Shown here one piece after another: positions 10,961 through 25,100 of a DNA stretch of 64,000 bases (within the stretch, counting starts at the first letter, position 1; each line of letters opens with the position of its first letter). The notes beneath the pieces were generated by a model. That model worked only from the letters and a program-made list of their open reading frames with translations. It was not told the origin of the DNA and made no database searches. Where the stretch lies: assembly GCF_037975245.1 (NCBI RefSeq), contig NC_092569.1, positions 30,008,168 to 30,072,167 on the forward strand, in the 5' to 3' direction. The translations under genes were made by a program, and so were the position numbers. Source of the stretch: Apostichopus japonicus. Its lineage: Eukaryota > Echinodermata > Holothuroidea > Aspidochirotida > Stichopodidae.

Positions 10961-13900
10961 ATTAGCCAAAGAAAAATAAATAGCTAAAATATATGATGTT
11001 ACAGCACGGCGTGAAGTGCTTCCCATAAGGCTTCTCTCCTACGCTATAGGCCTACTAAGCATGGAAAGAGGTTTTTCTTGACAAGTTAACTTTGAGTCAG
11101 TAATTGACACTTCTAGTCAAAGTTCCGTAAGTCGTACGGCACACATTTCCATTTTGATCACTGAGAAAGGAGATAAATGCGTAAAATTACACTCATAAAC
11201 TAGTAACCATAGGGTCAGCGGGAACACGGACCTTTCACCCTAACGTTTCTTGCGAAAGGTTTGCATTTTATAACTAAAGAACGAAAAGTAAATTGCTCTT
11301 AATATGATGTAAATGATGGCATCATTCTACTTCTAAGTACTCTCGCCGAGTCACAATGTACTCAAAAGGTGAGGGGATACTCCTCCCTTAGGACTCACCC
11401 CTTTCCCAAGAACCCTCCCTAGTACTGACGTCAGCACAATTTTGTGGCCTTCCACCTAAAATTTGAATTGATTCGTAACAGAGCGTACAGACTTCAAATT
11501 GCAATACAAATTCATATCAGTACAAGCATTAAGTCAACCTTGTACAGATGTTATGCAGTAGTTCACGCACATTATGTGAACCGTCTGAAATAGTACAGTC
11601 TTAATTTATCAAAACTGGCATTGCCAATGGCAGAGATGCATATAAAATAAACAAAATAAAATTGATACAATTGTTAACTGTAGGGATGCATTCCATGTCA
11701 GTACGAAATATTTCAAATAACTATTTGTATTATATCAGAAATATATGTAAACCAGTTGATTCTTTTGGATACATTGGGGTTAAGTAATGGAGCTTGTGAC
11801 ACAAGTCGAAATGTTGAAATAAAATATCGCACTTTAAGGTTTTAGCATATTCAGTGAAACTTATGAAATAATATACCTGAAATTGTAAGATAAGTTCCAT
11901 AATACAATAGTTCAAACTTTCCCCGTAATTTCAGGGGTGACTATAGTTGCACGAAAAGAGAACAGTATATCCAATGGAAGTGACCCTTTTCGGGTGTGGA
12001 ATAAGAAGCTTCAGAGTGCGTATTGTACATGTTTAACTTACTAATAGATATATGAATTCTCGCAGGTTTTAACTTTGAATACCATTTGATATTTTGAAAA
12101 GTTTTAACACATTTGGCAACTTATGTGGGTGATATCGCCCTCCATATTAAAATAATTGCTTAAAGTGAAAAAAAGAAGAAAAAAGAAAGAAAAGAAGCAA
12201 CACCAATATTTGGGAATCAACAGAGACGACAGAAATTGGCATGGTCTCATAACAATGTAGCTATTTGGCTGAAACGTTAAAATGTTAGTCCATACAGTTG
12301 TGTTCAACATTAAATAACCCCTACCTTCTACGAAACTTGTATGCATTCTATTCCAGACGTTTTGGGTTGTAAAGTTTGTGTGAAATCATAGACCAGTGTA
12401 ACATCTGTTGCAAATGACTCTCTTTTGAAACGCTTAGTTGATGGTGTGTAGTTCCAGATTGCACCGCTATATACTACAACAAAATGTCACTTGCGTATAA
12501 CAAAATATTAAGTATCTGTTAGAGGGTCTTTGGTATGAATTTACGTAATTTGACTGGCTGTTTATCTTGAAAAATTCTGCATTCCAGTTAACCGGCTGGA
12601 TATGTTTATAGTTCATAATGCAGTTGCTGTAAAATACATTACCGTGTACAGTGTTAGCGACATAGTTAACTGGTTAATAATTGCAACGTTGGGTGGTTTG
12701 GTAATGGGTGGGGTGGGGAAGTCGGACAGAGGTTTTGGCAAGTGTGAGTTATACATGGGGGTGGCTGTAAGCTTAATGCCAGAAGGAAGATGCATCATTA
12801 GTCTTCTGGACTAACCGAACGTACTGGCAGGTAAATCAACTGTTTACAGTTTGTTATTAACATGGGTCATAAAATTCACATTATGTAAAAATCCTTAAAA
12901 TTATGATATATCATAGAAAGGTTATCATAATATAGATATTCATTTTATCATAAAATAGTCGTCAGCAACGGAAGACAATGTCTTGGAGAATGAGAGGCAA
13001 AGGGCAGAAGGAATCACACCAACTGAATTAAGGGAGGAAAAACAGAAATAACGTCTGGATTTCTAACCATTGTCATCGCTGCAAAAGAATCTCACACTAA
13101 CAGAAATAACTTCTGGAACTCCAACCATCATCATCTCAGCAAAAGAATTTCAAACTAGTAATTTGGGTAGCTACATAATATTTCTGGTATACATTTTGGT
13201 CACCTTTACATCCAAATATATTACTATTATTCTTAAAGGGCCATAGTAAGCTATCGTATGAAGGAACGCTTGATGAGTGGTTGACTCAAAGTTGTACTTG
13301 TGCAGTTTCGCAGAACGAAACAAGAATGTTGATGAACAAGTAAAGGTGCTTAATTTAATATTTTTAAAGATTTGTATTCCGAAAAATGTTTCAAACGATG
13401 TCTTCTCTAATAATTACAAGTTAAATTAGATGATCAAATCTTGGTACAGCTATGTTTCTTCTGGTAATTTCATGTTGACGGTACTAAAATTCATATCAAC
13501 AGTTTGTCAAGTTTCCTGGAACTAGATGGGATCCATGACAGTACCCTCTATTGACATTTGTTTGCGACTGGAGAGCTTCTTTGTTATTGGTCACATTCAA
13601 GAAAAAAGATTCATACTGAGGAAATCTTGTACTAAATATGTTCATTTGTTTATGGATTAACTAAATTACAGACTTAGCAACTAGTTAAAATCAATTTCCT
13701 CATTTTATTAATGTTAATTTGTATTTGTTATGTACTTATAATGATCCTACATTTTTCAGTATTCTCATCTTAATACTGTTTGATAATACTTAACATATTT
13801 TCTAACTTAATACTGTGTTTTATTAATATTTAGTGGTTTTAGTGGTAAGATAACCATTGTATTTTATTGCTACTGCAGTAAGAGGGTATACTTAGAAAGT

Positions 13901-15794
13901 CATATTATCATTCAGTTTGGTAGTGTTACTGATTATGTATAATTTACTGAACAATATCAATAATTACATATATTTTGTGAAGTATATTATATTAAGAACT
14001 CACAGCTTAAAATAGGTCACACAAAGGTCCTCTACTAGATTAATTTAAAAGCGTTTATTAAAGGAAGCTTAGAATAAAGTTGACAAGATTTCTGATAAAT
14101 CCAGTCAAATTAGGGGATGTGACTTTTTAGCACCTAAGGTATTTTGAATTTGCTATTGTCCGTAAACAAAAGCAATGCATTCAGTAGATCGTGTGTGAAT
14201 TAATGAACAAATGTTATTTTATATTTGAATTTAAGTAAAATTAATTATTTGCTTAACAAATGGACTATATATCTAGCAGAGGGTGTAAGAATACTAGCCA
14301 ATGTGCACATTGTATTCCATTTAATGGTAATTGTTTAAGAAATATTGATCAAACAACCATTGGCTCCTGAATTAAATAATGGAAGATGATGAACTTGACA
14401 AATTAGCACCCCACTGCTTCCTAAATAGGAGAGAAACTAAATGATATGTATGATATATTATAATGATGCTGTTAATTTACTACAAGGCTAAACACAATGT
14501 TTTGGGTAGGGGGGTGGGGGGTCGATGGTTATTTGAGAGAGAAGATAATGGGTAGAAAAATAAAGTAAAACAGAAGACAAATATTTCTCACAATATGATC
14601 CTTTAAACTAAACCCATCTAGTGATCTGAAGAATTGACAAACCTAATCCTGTGAATGCAGGCATCACTATTTATGTTAACTAATCCATTAACACAAATGT
14701 CTTTCATATTCAAATATATGTGAAAAACTGAAGAAGAGCTTCAAGTTTTTTTCTTACCTTGATGATGCAAAGTTATCTCATATTTATAATATTATTGCAT
14801 AATGTTACAATAAATTTATTTATTTTATGGGTATCAATATTAAAAACAGTAACAAACAATCAGAATGTTCGTAACAGAATAATTGTTAGGGCTAAAAAGT
14901 TTTCTTCACATGGTTGTTATTGAATTGAGTAGTTTACCATGACTGTATTGTGTAGTTCACACGTAGCGTTAGTTGAGTATTTCAAGCTTTGTAGCAGATT
15001 TTTGATGCTTCTAAAGTTTGGTTTCTTTCCTCTGTTTGATAGGGTTTTCAATGACATAGTAGGATGTTTAGACATCCTACTTATTAATTTCACAAACAGA
15101 ATTAAACAATTCCCAGATTGACCTGTTTTAAACATTGCTTTATTCTAAGTTGACAATTTACATTTTATTAACAACACGAGATGCAACCACTGAATACCTT
15201 GTCATATGTTTACATGGCCTGTATGAGAAGATTTATTTAGGTATGTTGTAAAATATATATAAATGGTACCCAATGTTTTGTCAGTAGTTCCATTGCAACC
15301 CTAATAATGACATCATATAAATTTAGAAGTATATAAAATGTGTGTGTCCTAGAAACAAAGAATCTTTACCTATACACTTCCATGCAATTGTTTATTTCCA
15401 ACTAACTAACTTTTTTGGGGTAGTGAGGGGGTGGGGGGGGGTGAGGATTGACTACGAGGGATGAAAAACATTAAAGAAAAATGGACAAATTTACTTTTTT
15501 TTTATCCTTTATGAGACTCATACAATAATCAATTTGCAAAAGTTCGACTAAACCACAGTAAGCTGGTAAACATTAATAATTTGACATTAATTTCAATTAA
15601 TGCCACCTTCTCATTCCCTTAAAAATTAATTATTTGTCGAATCGTCCCGTTTGTAATTTTTGTTGCATTTTCCACTTCTTTTGTGTCTATTACACGTCCA
15701 GCTGTCCAACGTTCGAAGATCTGTATGGATCTTTCCCTACTTTCTAAGTAAAGCCTGCACTGTTGGGCAGTGTGTTATTTATACAGTGTTTTGT

Positions 15795-16144
15795 CTACAC
15801 CGGTCGTATTTTCATATCAGTATATTGCAGGTTACATCCGTTACCGTTCAAACTATAACTATACCAGTATACGTTCGTTCCTCGAGTACTGCCGTCGTAG
15901 TCCCCGTTGAGGTGAGAATCAGCGCAAATCACGCAGTTGTCGCTGCCATCGGAAAAATAATTGCAATAATTGGGACAGTAAGACGACCGACAATAATAAT
16001 AATAAGAATCCATACAGTCATAATATTCATAGAACCACCAGGCTCCTCGATGTCTCTCAGCACAGTCGTAGCTGCTCCATCCATCGTGGTCCCGGTCTTT
16101 TGTACTGAATTGTTTGTTGTTGCTATCAGACAAACTATCATAAC
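15795..16144 (-). CDS. Gene A exon 15-16 end: FReD2 C-terminal part and stop
   Basis: The terminal coding exon, 350 nt including a TAG stop. Contains QFSTKDRDHDGWSSYDCAER and RGAWW, which form the calcium site and conserved core, then a cysteine- and tyrosine-rich insertion of about 30 residues before HLNGDYDG, and finally YTDMKIRPV. Acceptor TTTGCAG. Counting from exon 1 this is the fifteenth separate exon block listed here; seven EGF exons are counted singly. Confidence 0.85.
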
Positions 16145-19100
16145 CTGCAAAAATTGAGAGAGAATAAATAAACCGATCAATTTGTAAACTGTGAACGAAT
16201 CCAACATCGGATGCCAGTTAGAGGGCAGTGCGTTTTTTGTCATACCAAGATGAACACGTCAGTTACGCGTTTTTTTTTCTTTTGCGTATGTGTTGAATAT
16301 TTAGGATGCATAAGTAGGTATTTTGCCATGGCAAGTACGTTATCATACATTTGCTTTTGTTATGTTTAAAATACAGTGCCACAACAGGAGCCATATACAG
16401 ATGGAGAAACTACTTTAGGCAAATGCCTGGGTTTGGTCACTATAGAGTCGCTAATATCGCTCTTTATTTTACATTTATTTATCGGCATTTATTGGCAATA
16501 CTATTCATTTATTTTCTTTATTTGACAAACTTCTATGACTTTATATAACATGATTATCCTAAAATAGCGCCTGAACGTTTGCACATATGAGAATCATCAA
16601 ATATACATACCACCCGAAGTCTCGCTACATAGTAACGCGGAGGGCACATGTGACATACTTCCAGACACTAATAACATATTATTTTCCCCTTCGTAAGTTC
16701 GAAATGTAGCGAGTTTCGTAGACAACAGCGCTAAGGCAACATACATTTACGTTAAATTTCAGAATACTCGTTTAGGTTGGGGTGATAGTGATGTTGATAT
16801 TAACTTTCTCTGTGTCAGAAATACATAGAGCCTGGCTACTTTTAGAATATCTACTGTAATAGTCATATATATTGTGTATGACGGTCCCTCCTATCATGTT
16901 AGGTGCTTTTCACGTGCAAACACGGCGAGGAGACCTATGTTACCAAGGATTACCGAATCTTATCGTCTGCTTCTTATGTATATTCGCATTGTATACAGTC
17001 TTGATAACCTAAGTGCGTTCCAACTGCAGTTCATGCGTTTGAAATTGAATATTGCTGTGAACATTAAAAACATATCAGTTGGCTATGGGATAAAGACATT
17101 AGTTGTTGTAGAATGCACATTCAAGGAGTAACACAAGAATTATTGTCACAGGGGAGCACGTCAAATGATCCTTTATAGTTGTCATGTATTTTTTTTTATC
17201 TTCACGCTTCTCCTAATTGACGTAATCGGTCCAGATTCATGTATGGGTCGATGATTAGAATATCAACTACTCGCCTGTATTTCCACTGTGTGATCCAATT
17301 GATAGTCGATACTTGTCTGCCTCGTTATTAGTACTAAAATTCGAATAGACGGCGTAATACGACGAGGAAACGGAATCCCTTAGATCAATACGAAGCTGGT
17401 ACGTTTTCTGGTTGGTCATAGAGTGGATATATTTGTTACCTAGCCAGTGGTCATGATTTTTATTACCAAAACCGTTCTTGTAGTCCGACCAACCACGATA
17501 AAAGTCAACGGAGGCACTCGATCGTCGCTGGAGAACCTATGAAATGAAGAAAAAAGGTAATCAACAATATATTTTAATAATCTTTAAGAGCATGAGATCC
17601 AAAGCCGTAAAATAGTAAACAAAGACATGAATATTGTGAAAGTGAGGTAATTCGCAAGAGTATTCTGCTTCTTTGTTTTTTCCTAAAATGGTCAAGTTCA
17701 TCTCCACAAGATCTGCAGTGCATTATTTTGAGGAAAGTTATGTATAACATGAGGAAGTTCAGAATTTAATCCTTAAATGTTTGCAAAACTCACCGTCCAT
17801 CCTCCTCCGTTACTTTCCATCTCACAGTAAACCTGAATGCCGCTTGACCAACCATCAGGGTAAATGGTGTAAACACCATCACTGCGTGTACCGGAAACAT
17901 AAAGCTCGTAGCAATCTTTTGGGATCACCTCGCGGGTGCACGTCACTCCGTCCCCTTCGTAGTTTTGATTGCAGTAACATTTCCGGACACCGCTCTTCTC
18001 AGCACAGGTTGCGTGACTACTACACTGGTAACTCTCATCTACAAGCCGGTTGTTCCTACAAGTTGTTTTTTGTGTACATCTTGAATTGATGTAGAAGTGG
18101 CCCTCCTAATTTAAGATATTCAGCAAAAACAAAACAAAAAAAACTAGTAAATGAATGATGAAATTGCGGTTGTCACACTGAGACGTACAGGATTTCAACG
18201 GTGGGTGGCCAATGATAAATTCCCCTCGAATGATCTAGGTATGGGTACAAACCTTCATGAAAGTTGTATAAAGAAAGTAAAGCAAACTTCGATGAGCTAC
18301 AAATATTGTATTCAACGGCGTATCGCGACACTATACATTAGGCATACAAGTAGTTTTAACCGCAAGACTGTGAAAAACATCCATTGATAGTAAGGCATAT
18401 AAGTGTATGCACAACCGGCGGAGTGGTCAGGGGATTCCCGACTAAACGTAATACATACTTCGACTGACAGTTTTGACTGGACTGGCGACAAAAATAGGTC
18501 AATTGCCCCTGCCTAACCACGATGCGCACGCTACTCGGTTATCTGTAATGTAATGTGATTATTGACAAGTATAAGTAGTAAAGGTTTCCTTCTTACTATA
18601 TGAACAATGATTAAGAACAAAGCATTATAAAATGACCTGAAAGAACCGTACTGACCCCTAATACACTTCCTATGTCAGCAACGAAGCAGTTGTGGATGCA
18701 CGTCTCTCCGTCCCCTTGGTAGTTTGGATTGCAGTAACATTTACGGACACCGCTCCTCTCAGCACAGGTTGCGTGTACACTACACTGGTAACTCGCCTTT
18801 ATAATTTGGTTGTTTCGGCAAGTTGATCTTCGTGTACATCTTGAATTGACGTAAAAATCGCCAACCTAATTTGAGATATACAACCAAAAAGAAACAACTA
18901 ATAAATGAATGATATATTTGCGGTTGTCACAGTAAAATGTACAGGATTTCAACGGTAGGTGGCCAATGATAAAATCTCCCCCACACGATCTAGATATGGA
19001 TATGAGCCTTTATACAATTTAAGGAAGTATTTGAAGCCAAATTCGATGAAGGAGGCGTAAGGATCCGCTTTAAGAAAAGTAGCTGCAAATATTGCATTCA

Positions 19101-22100
19101 AAGACTTACCTTACCGCGACTATACATTAGGAATACAAATAGTTCTAACCGCAAGACTGAATAAAGTATCCATGGATTTTTGGTCAGGCTTATAATTGGA
19201 TGTACACCCGTAGGAGTGATCTCGTGATTCCCGAATAAACGTAATACATACATTGAAAGACAGTTTTGACTGGAATGGCGACAACAAAATGGGTCAATGT
19301 CCCCTGCCCAAGAACGACGCGCACGCCACTCGGTTATCTGTCAATGTAATGCTATTATCGACAACTATAAAGAGTAAAGGTTTCCTTCTAATTATCTGGA
19401 CAATGATTAAGAAAAAAGCATTATAAAATGACCTGAAAGAACCGTACTGACCCCTAATACACTTCCTATATCGGCAACGAAGCAGTTGTGAATGCACGTC
19501 TGTCCGTCCCCTTGGTAGTTTGGATTGCAGTAACATTTACGGATACCGCTCCTCTCAGCACAGGTTGCGTGACTACTACACTGGTAACGCTCATCTACAA
19601 GCCGGTTGTTCCTACAAGTTGATTTTCGTGTACATCTTGAATTGATGTAAAAGTGGCCCTCCTAATTTAAGATATTTAGCGAAAAGAAAAACAACAACTA
19701 ATAAATAAATTATGAATTTGCGGTTATCACAGTGAAATATACAGAATTTAAACGGTTGGTGGCCAATGATAAATCCCCTCGAGTGATCTAGGTATGGGTA
19801 CGAACCTTTATGAAAGTTTTATGAAGTATTTGAGTCAACGCTGAAGTAGGAGGCGAAGGGATCCGCCATAAAAAGTATCTGAAAATATTGCATTCAACGG
19901 CGTATCGCGACTATACTTTTGGCCTACAAATAGTTCTAACCGCATGACTGTTAATAATGTATCCATGGATTTTTGGTCAGGCTTATGAGTGGATGTAAAC
20001 CCGAACGAGTAGTCTCGTGATTCCCGACTTAACGTAATACATCCCTCGACTGACAGTTTTGACTGGACTGTCGACAAAAGATTAGGGCAATGGCCCTGCT
20101 CAACCACATAGTGCTCGCCACTCGGTTATCTGTATATGTAATGTGGTTATCGACAACTATAACTAGTTAAGGTTTCCTTCTAAATATATGAACAATGATT
20201 AAGAAAAAAACATTATAAAATGACTTGAATGAACCGTACTGACCCCTAATACACTTCCTAAGTCAGCAACGAAGCAGTTGTGGGTGCACGTCTCCCCGTC
20301 TCCTTGGTAGTTTGGATTGCAGTAGCATTTACGGATACCGCTCCTCTCAGCACAGGTTGCGTGATCACTACACTGGTAACTCGCCTCTATAATCTGGTTG
20401 TTTCTGCAAGTTGATCTTCGTGTACATCTTGAATTGACGTAAAAATCGCCAACCTGATTTAAGATATTCAGCCACAAAGAAACAAAATAATAAACAAATT
20501 ATGATATTGTGTTTGTCACAGTGAAATATACAGGATTTCAACGGTGGGTGGCCAATGATAGATTCCCCTCGAACGATATGGGTATGAACTTTTATGAAAA
20601 TTTTATGAAGTATTTGAAGCCAACTCTGATGTAACTGCAAATATTGAATTCTACGGCGTATCGCGACACTATACATTAGGCCTATAAATAGTGTTAACCG
20701 CAAGACTGTGAAAACAAGTATCCATGCATTCTTTGCCAGGCTTATAAGTGTATGCACACCCGTAGGAGTGGAATCGTGACTACCGACTAAACGTAATACA
20801 TATCTCGACTGACAGGTTTCACTGGACTGGCGACAAAAACACAAAAAAAAAATGGGCCAATGTCCCCTGCCCAACCACGATGCGCACGCTACTCGGTTAT
20901 ATGTAAATGTAATGTGTTTATCGACAAATATGGGTATTAAAGGTTTACTTCTAATTATATAGACAATGATTAAGAACACAGCTTTATAAAATGACTTGAA
21001 TGAACTGTACTGACCCCTAATGCACTTCCTATGTCAGCAACGAAGCAGTTGTGGCTGCACGTCACTCCGTCGCCTTGGTAGTTTTCATTGCAGTAACATT
21101 TACGGACACCGTTCCTCTCAGCACAGGTTGCGTGACTACTACACTGGTAACGCTCATATACAATCCGGTTGTTCCTACAAGTTGATTTTCGTGTACATCT
21201 TGAATTGATGTAAAAATGGCCCTCCTAATTTAAAATATTCAGCGAAAAGAAAAACAAACAACAAATAAATGAATTATGAATTTGTGGATGTCACAGTGAA
21301 ATGTACAGGATTTTAACGGTGGGTGGCCAATGATAAATCCCCTCGATTGATGTTGGTATGGGTATGAACCTTTATGAAAGTGTTATGAAGTATTTGAAGC
21401 CAACTCCGGATTAGGAAGCGAAAGAATCCGGACCCCCCCCCAAAAAAAAAAATAGTAGCTAAAATATCACATTTAACGGTATATCGCGACTAAACATTAG
21501 GCATACAAATAGTTCTGACCGCAAGACTGTGAAAAGAGGACGCATGGATTTTTTCATGCTTATAAGTGGATGTACACCCGTAGGAGTGTTCTCGTGATTC
21601 CCGACTAAATGTAATACATCCCTCGAATGACAGTTTGACTGAACTGGCGACAACAAAATGGGCCAATGGCCCCTGCTCAACCACGATGCGCACGCCACTC
21701 GGTTTTCTGTAAATGTAATGTTATTATCGACACGTATAAATAGTAAAGGTTTCCTTCTAATTATATGGACAATGATTAAGAAAAAACTGTATAAAATGAC
21801 TTGAATGAATCGTACTGACCCCTAATACACTTCCTATTTCAGCAACGAAGCAGTTGTGGCGGCACGTCAATCCGTTTCCTTGGTAGTTTGGATTGCAATA
21901 ACATTTACGGACACCGTTCTTCTCAGCACAGGTTGCGTGACTACTACACTGGTAACTCTCATCTACAAGCTTGTTGTTCCTACAAGTTGATTTTCGTGTA
22001 CATTTTAAATTGATGTAAAAGTGGCCCTCCTAATTTAAGATATTCAGCGAACAGAAAACAACAACTAATAAATGAATTATGAACTTGCGGTTGTCACAGT

Positions 22101-25100
22101 GGAATGAACATAAGTTCAACGGTGGGTGGCCAATGATAAATCCCCTCGAGTAATCTAGGTTTGGATATGAATCTTTATTAAAGTTTTATGAAGTATTTGA
22201 AGCCAACTCCGAAGAAGGAGGCGAAGGGATCTGCATTAAAAAAATAGCTGCAAATATTGCTTCAACGGCTAATCGCGACTATACTTTAGGCATACAAATA
22301 GTTCTTACCACAAAATTGTAAAAACAAGTATCCATGCATATTTTGCCAGGCTTATGAGTGTATGCACACCCGTAGGAGTGGTCTCGTGATTACCGACTAA
22401 ATGTAATACATCCCTCGACTGACAGTTTTGACGAGACTGGCGACAAAAAATGGGTCAATATCCCCTACCCAACCACGATACGCACGCCACTCGGTTATCT
22501 GTAAATGTAATATGAGTATGGACAAGTATGAGTAGTAAAGGTTTGCTCCTGATTATATGGACAATGATTGAGTAAAAGCATTATAAAAATGACCTCAAAG
22601 AACCATACTGACCACTACTACACTTCCTATGTCAGCAACGAAGCAGTTGTGGCTGCACGTCTCTCCGTCGCCTTGGTAGTTTGGATTGCAGTAACATTTA
22701 CGGACACCGTTCCTCTCAGCACAGGTTGCGTGTTCACTACACTGGTAGCTCGCCTTTATAATCTGGCTGTTTCGACAGGTTGATCTCCGTGTACATCTTG
22801 AATTAACGTAAAAATCGCCAACCTGATTAAAGATATTCAGCGGAAAAGAAACAAACTAATCAACAAATTTTGAATATGCGGTTGTAAAGTGAAATGTACA
22901 GAATTTAAACGGTAGGTGGCCAATGATGAATCCCCCTCGAATGATCTAGGTATGGGCATGAAACTTTATGAAAGTTTTATAAAGTATTTGAAGACAAATT
23001 TGATGTAGGGGACGATTGGATCCATCATAAAAAGGAGATGCAAATATTTTATTCAACGGCTAATCGCGATTATACATTAGGCATACAAATAGTTCTAACC
23101 GCAAGACTGTGTAAAAAGATATTCCTGCAATTTTTGCCAGGCTTATAAGTGTATGCACAGCCGTAGGAGTGGTCATGTGATTCCCGACTAAACGTAATAC
23201 ATATCTCGACTGACAGTTTTGGCTGGACTGGCGACAAAAAAAATCGGTCAATGGCACCTGCCCAACCACGATGCGCACGCTACTCGGTTATTTTTAAATG
23301 TAATGTGATTATCAACGAGTATAAATAGTAAAGGTTTCGTTCGTATTATATGGACAATGATTAAGAACAAATCATTATGAAAATGACTTGAATGAACCGT
23401 ACTGACCCCTAATACACTTCCTATTTCAGCAACGAAGCAGTTGTGGATGCACGTCTCCCCGTCCCCTTGGTAGTTTGGATTGCAGTAACATTTACGGACA
23501 CCGCTCTTCTCAGCACAGGTTGCGTGACTACTACACTGGTAACTCTCCTCAACAAGCCGGTTGTTCCTACAAGTTGATTTTCGTGTACATCTTGAATTGA
23601 TGTAAAAGTGGCCCTCCTAAGTTAGGATATTCAGCGAAAAGAAAAACATCAACTAATAAATGAATTATGAAATTGCTGTTGTCACAGTGAAATGTACAGG
23701 ATTTCAACGGTGGGTGGCCAATGATAAATCCCCTCAAGTGATCTAGGTATGGGTATGGATCTTAATGAAACTTTTATAAGGTCTTTGAAGCCAACTCCGA
23801 TGTAGGAGTCCGCGGGGTTCGTTATAAACAGGTAGCCGTTAAATGTTGCATTAAAACGGCCTATTGCGACTATACATTAGGCCTTCAATTGGTTCTCACA
23901 GCAAAAATATCGTTAGTAGTATCCATGCATTTTAGTGTAAGGTTTATAAGGGCATGAATATCCGTAGTAGTAGTCTTGTGCTTCCTAAATAAATGTAAGG
24001 AAAATATTTGCTTGTTATTATATGGAAAAAAATCATTAAAGGAAAGCAATTAAAATGCCCTTAAAGAACCGTACTTACCCCTAACACACTTCTTTTGTCA
24101 GCAACGAAACAGTTGCATTGGTTGAGAGGGATGCATTCTTCTTGCTGTCTCAGATATTCACCGACGCAAACACATTGCTCTGATTCTGTGCGAGATGTAG
24201 CCAAGATGCAAGTATCGGGGTCATCACAAGTCCTCTCACAGGTCTCATTGCTAAATATCTCATTAGCTGGACACCATTCAGGGATTGTTGCTAGAGAACA
24301 GGAAAAAAAGAGAAAAGAAAAAAACTTAAATAATAGTAACCTGATACAGCCACGGCAAATAGGACATGTGTGGCATAGCATAGTTTGTTATCATTAAATA
24401 CGTGATTGTCAGAATGTTAAAGGAAAGAAACATACATTCAGACGCTGCTCGAATAAATGTAGAACATTTTAAATAGTTAGTGGCCGTTCCTTAGTCACAT
24501 TAATGTTAATATTTATTCCATATAACGAGATAAAATACTATAATTTGTTGTGCAATTCGTCTGAAACCAGGTAGTCATGCCTTCAGAGTTCTCTCGGTGT
24601 GAGTGTCCTGATTTCTGACGACAATGATAATTAATACAACATCAAATTTCTGTTCGTTGGTTGTTCTGATCAAACTGGGAGACGTACCTGGTGTAAGTGT
24701 AACTTACTGTTGTACAAATGTTAGGTACAGTTCCTTGTTCAGAGCCATGGTCGGTGTTGTACGAAGCAGTCTTGTAGTGAGTGCGTAATCACACTGTAGC
24801 TAATAGAGGCATTTTGGAAGTCTAGTATGGATACTAATGTAAGATTAAGTATTTGAACTCTCACTAAAAGCTTGTTCTCGCACTCATATTCATATCATGT
24901 TGTAATTGCTAAGATATGTATTGTAGCGCCGTTGTACTCGCTGATAGCCTATACTATATGTATACTCGTACACTATATATATTGTAGCAGTTTCTTCAAA
25001 ACATATTTGACATGTAATTTACTTGCAAAATATCCCTTCGTTTTCAGAATAAACCTTTCATTTTCTGCACGTTTACGTTTCTCATTTAATAAGTGATTAC

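Larger units (their letters stand above)
9752..15794. other. Intergenic DNA between gene C start and gene A end
   Basis: No protein gene recognised. About 9891-9900 carries a TATA-like sequence upstream of gene C. A repeat-like block at about 10690-10960 is matched at 43475-43790. From about 13.3 kb onward the DNA is homologous to about 48.8-50.4 kb, the 3' flank of gene B, so this part is the 3' flank of gene A. A G-rich run is at about 15416-15445. Confidence 0.6.
17794..23616 (-). repeat. Tandem exon-intron array, period about 790 bp
   Basis: Exon starts (upper ends) lie at 23616, 22822, 22029, 21224, 20453, 19661, 18865 and 18105: spacings 794, 793, 805, 771, 792, 796 and 760. Not only the exons but the introns repeat, for example ATGGACAATGATTAAG and CGTACTGACCCCTAATAC recur in each unit. 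Introns between units are about 550-595 bp and hold no other gene. Confidence 0.92.

Noticed and set aside
15660-16157. 165-residue plus-strand open frame
   Set aside because: Antisense shadow of the FReD2 C-terminal exon of gene A.
20368-20979. 203-residue minus-strand open frame
   Set aside because: It starts in an array intron and reads across an EGF exon in the wrong frame; similar short frames recur in other units by homology.
17794-23616. CRISPR-like regular spacing
   Set aside because: The repeats are long exon-intron units in animal DNA, not short palindromic repeats.
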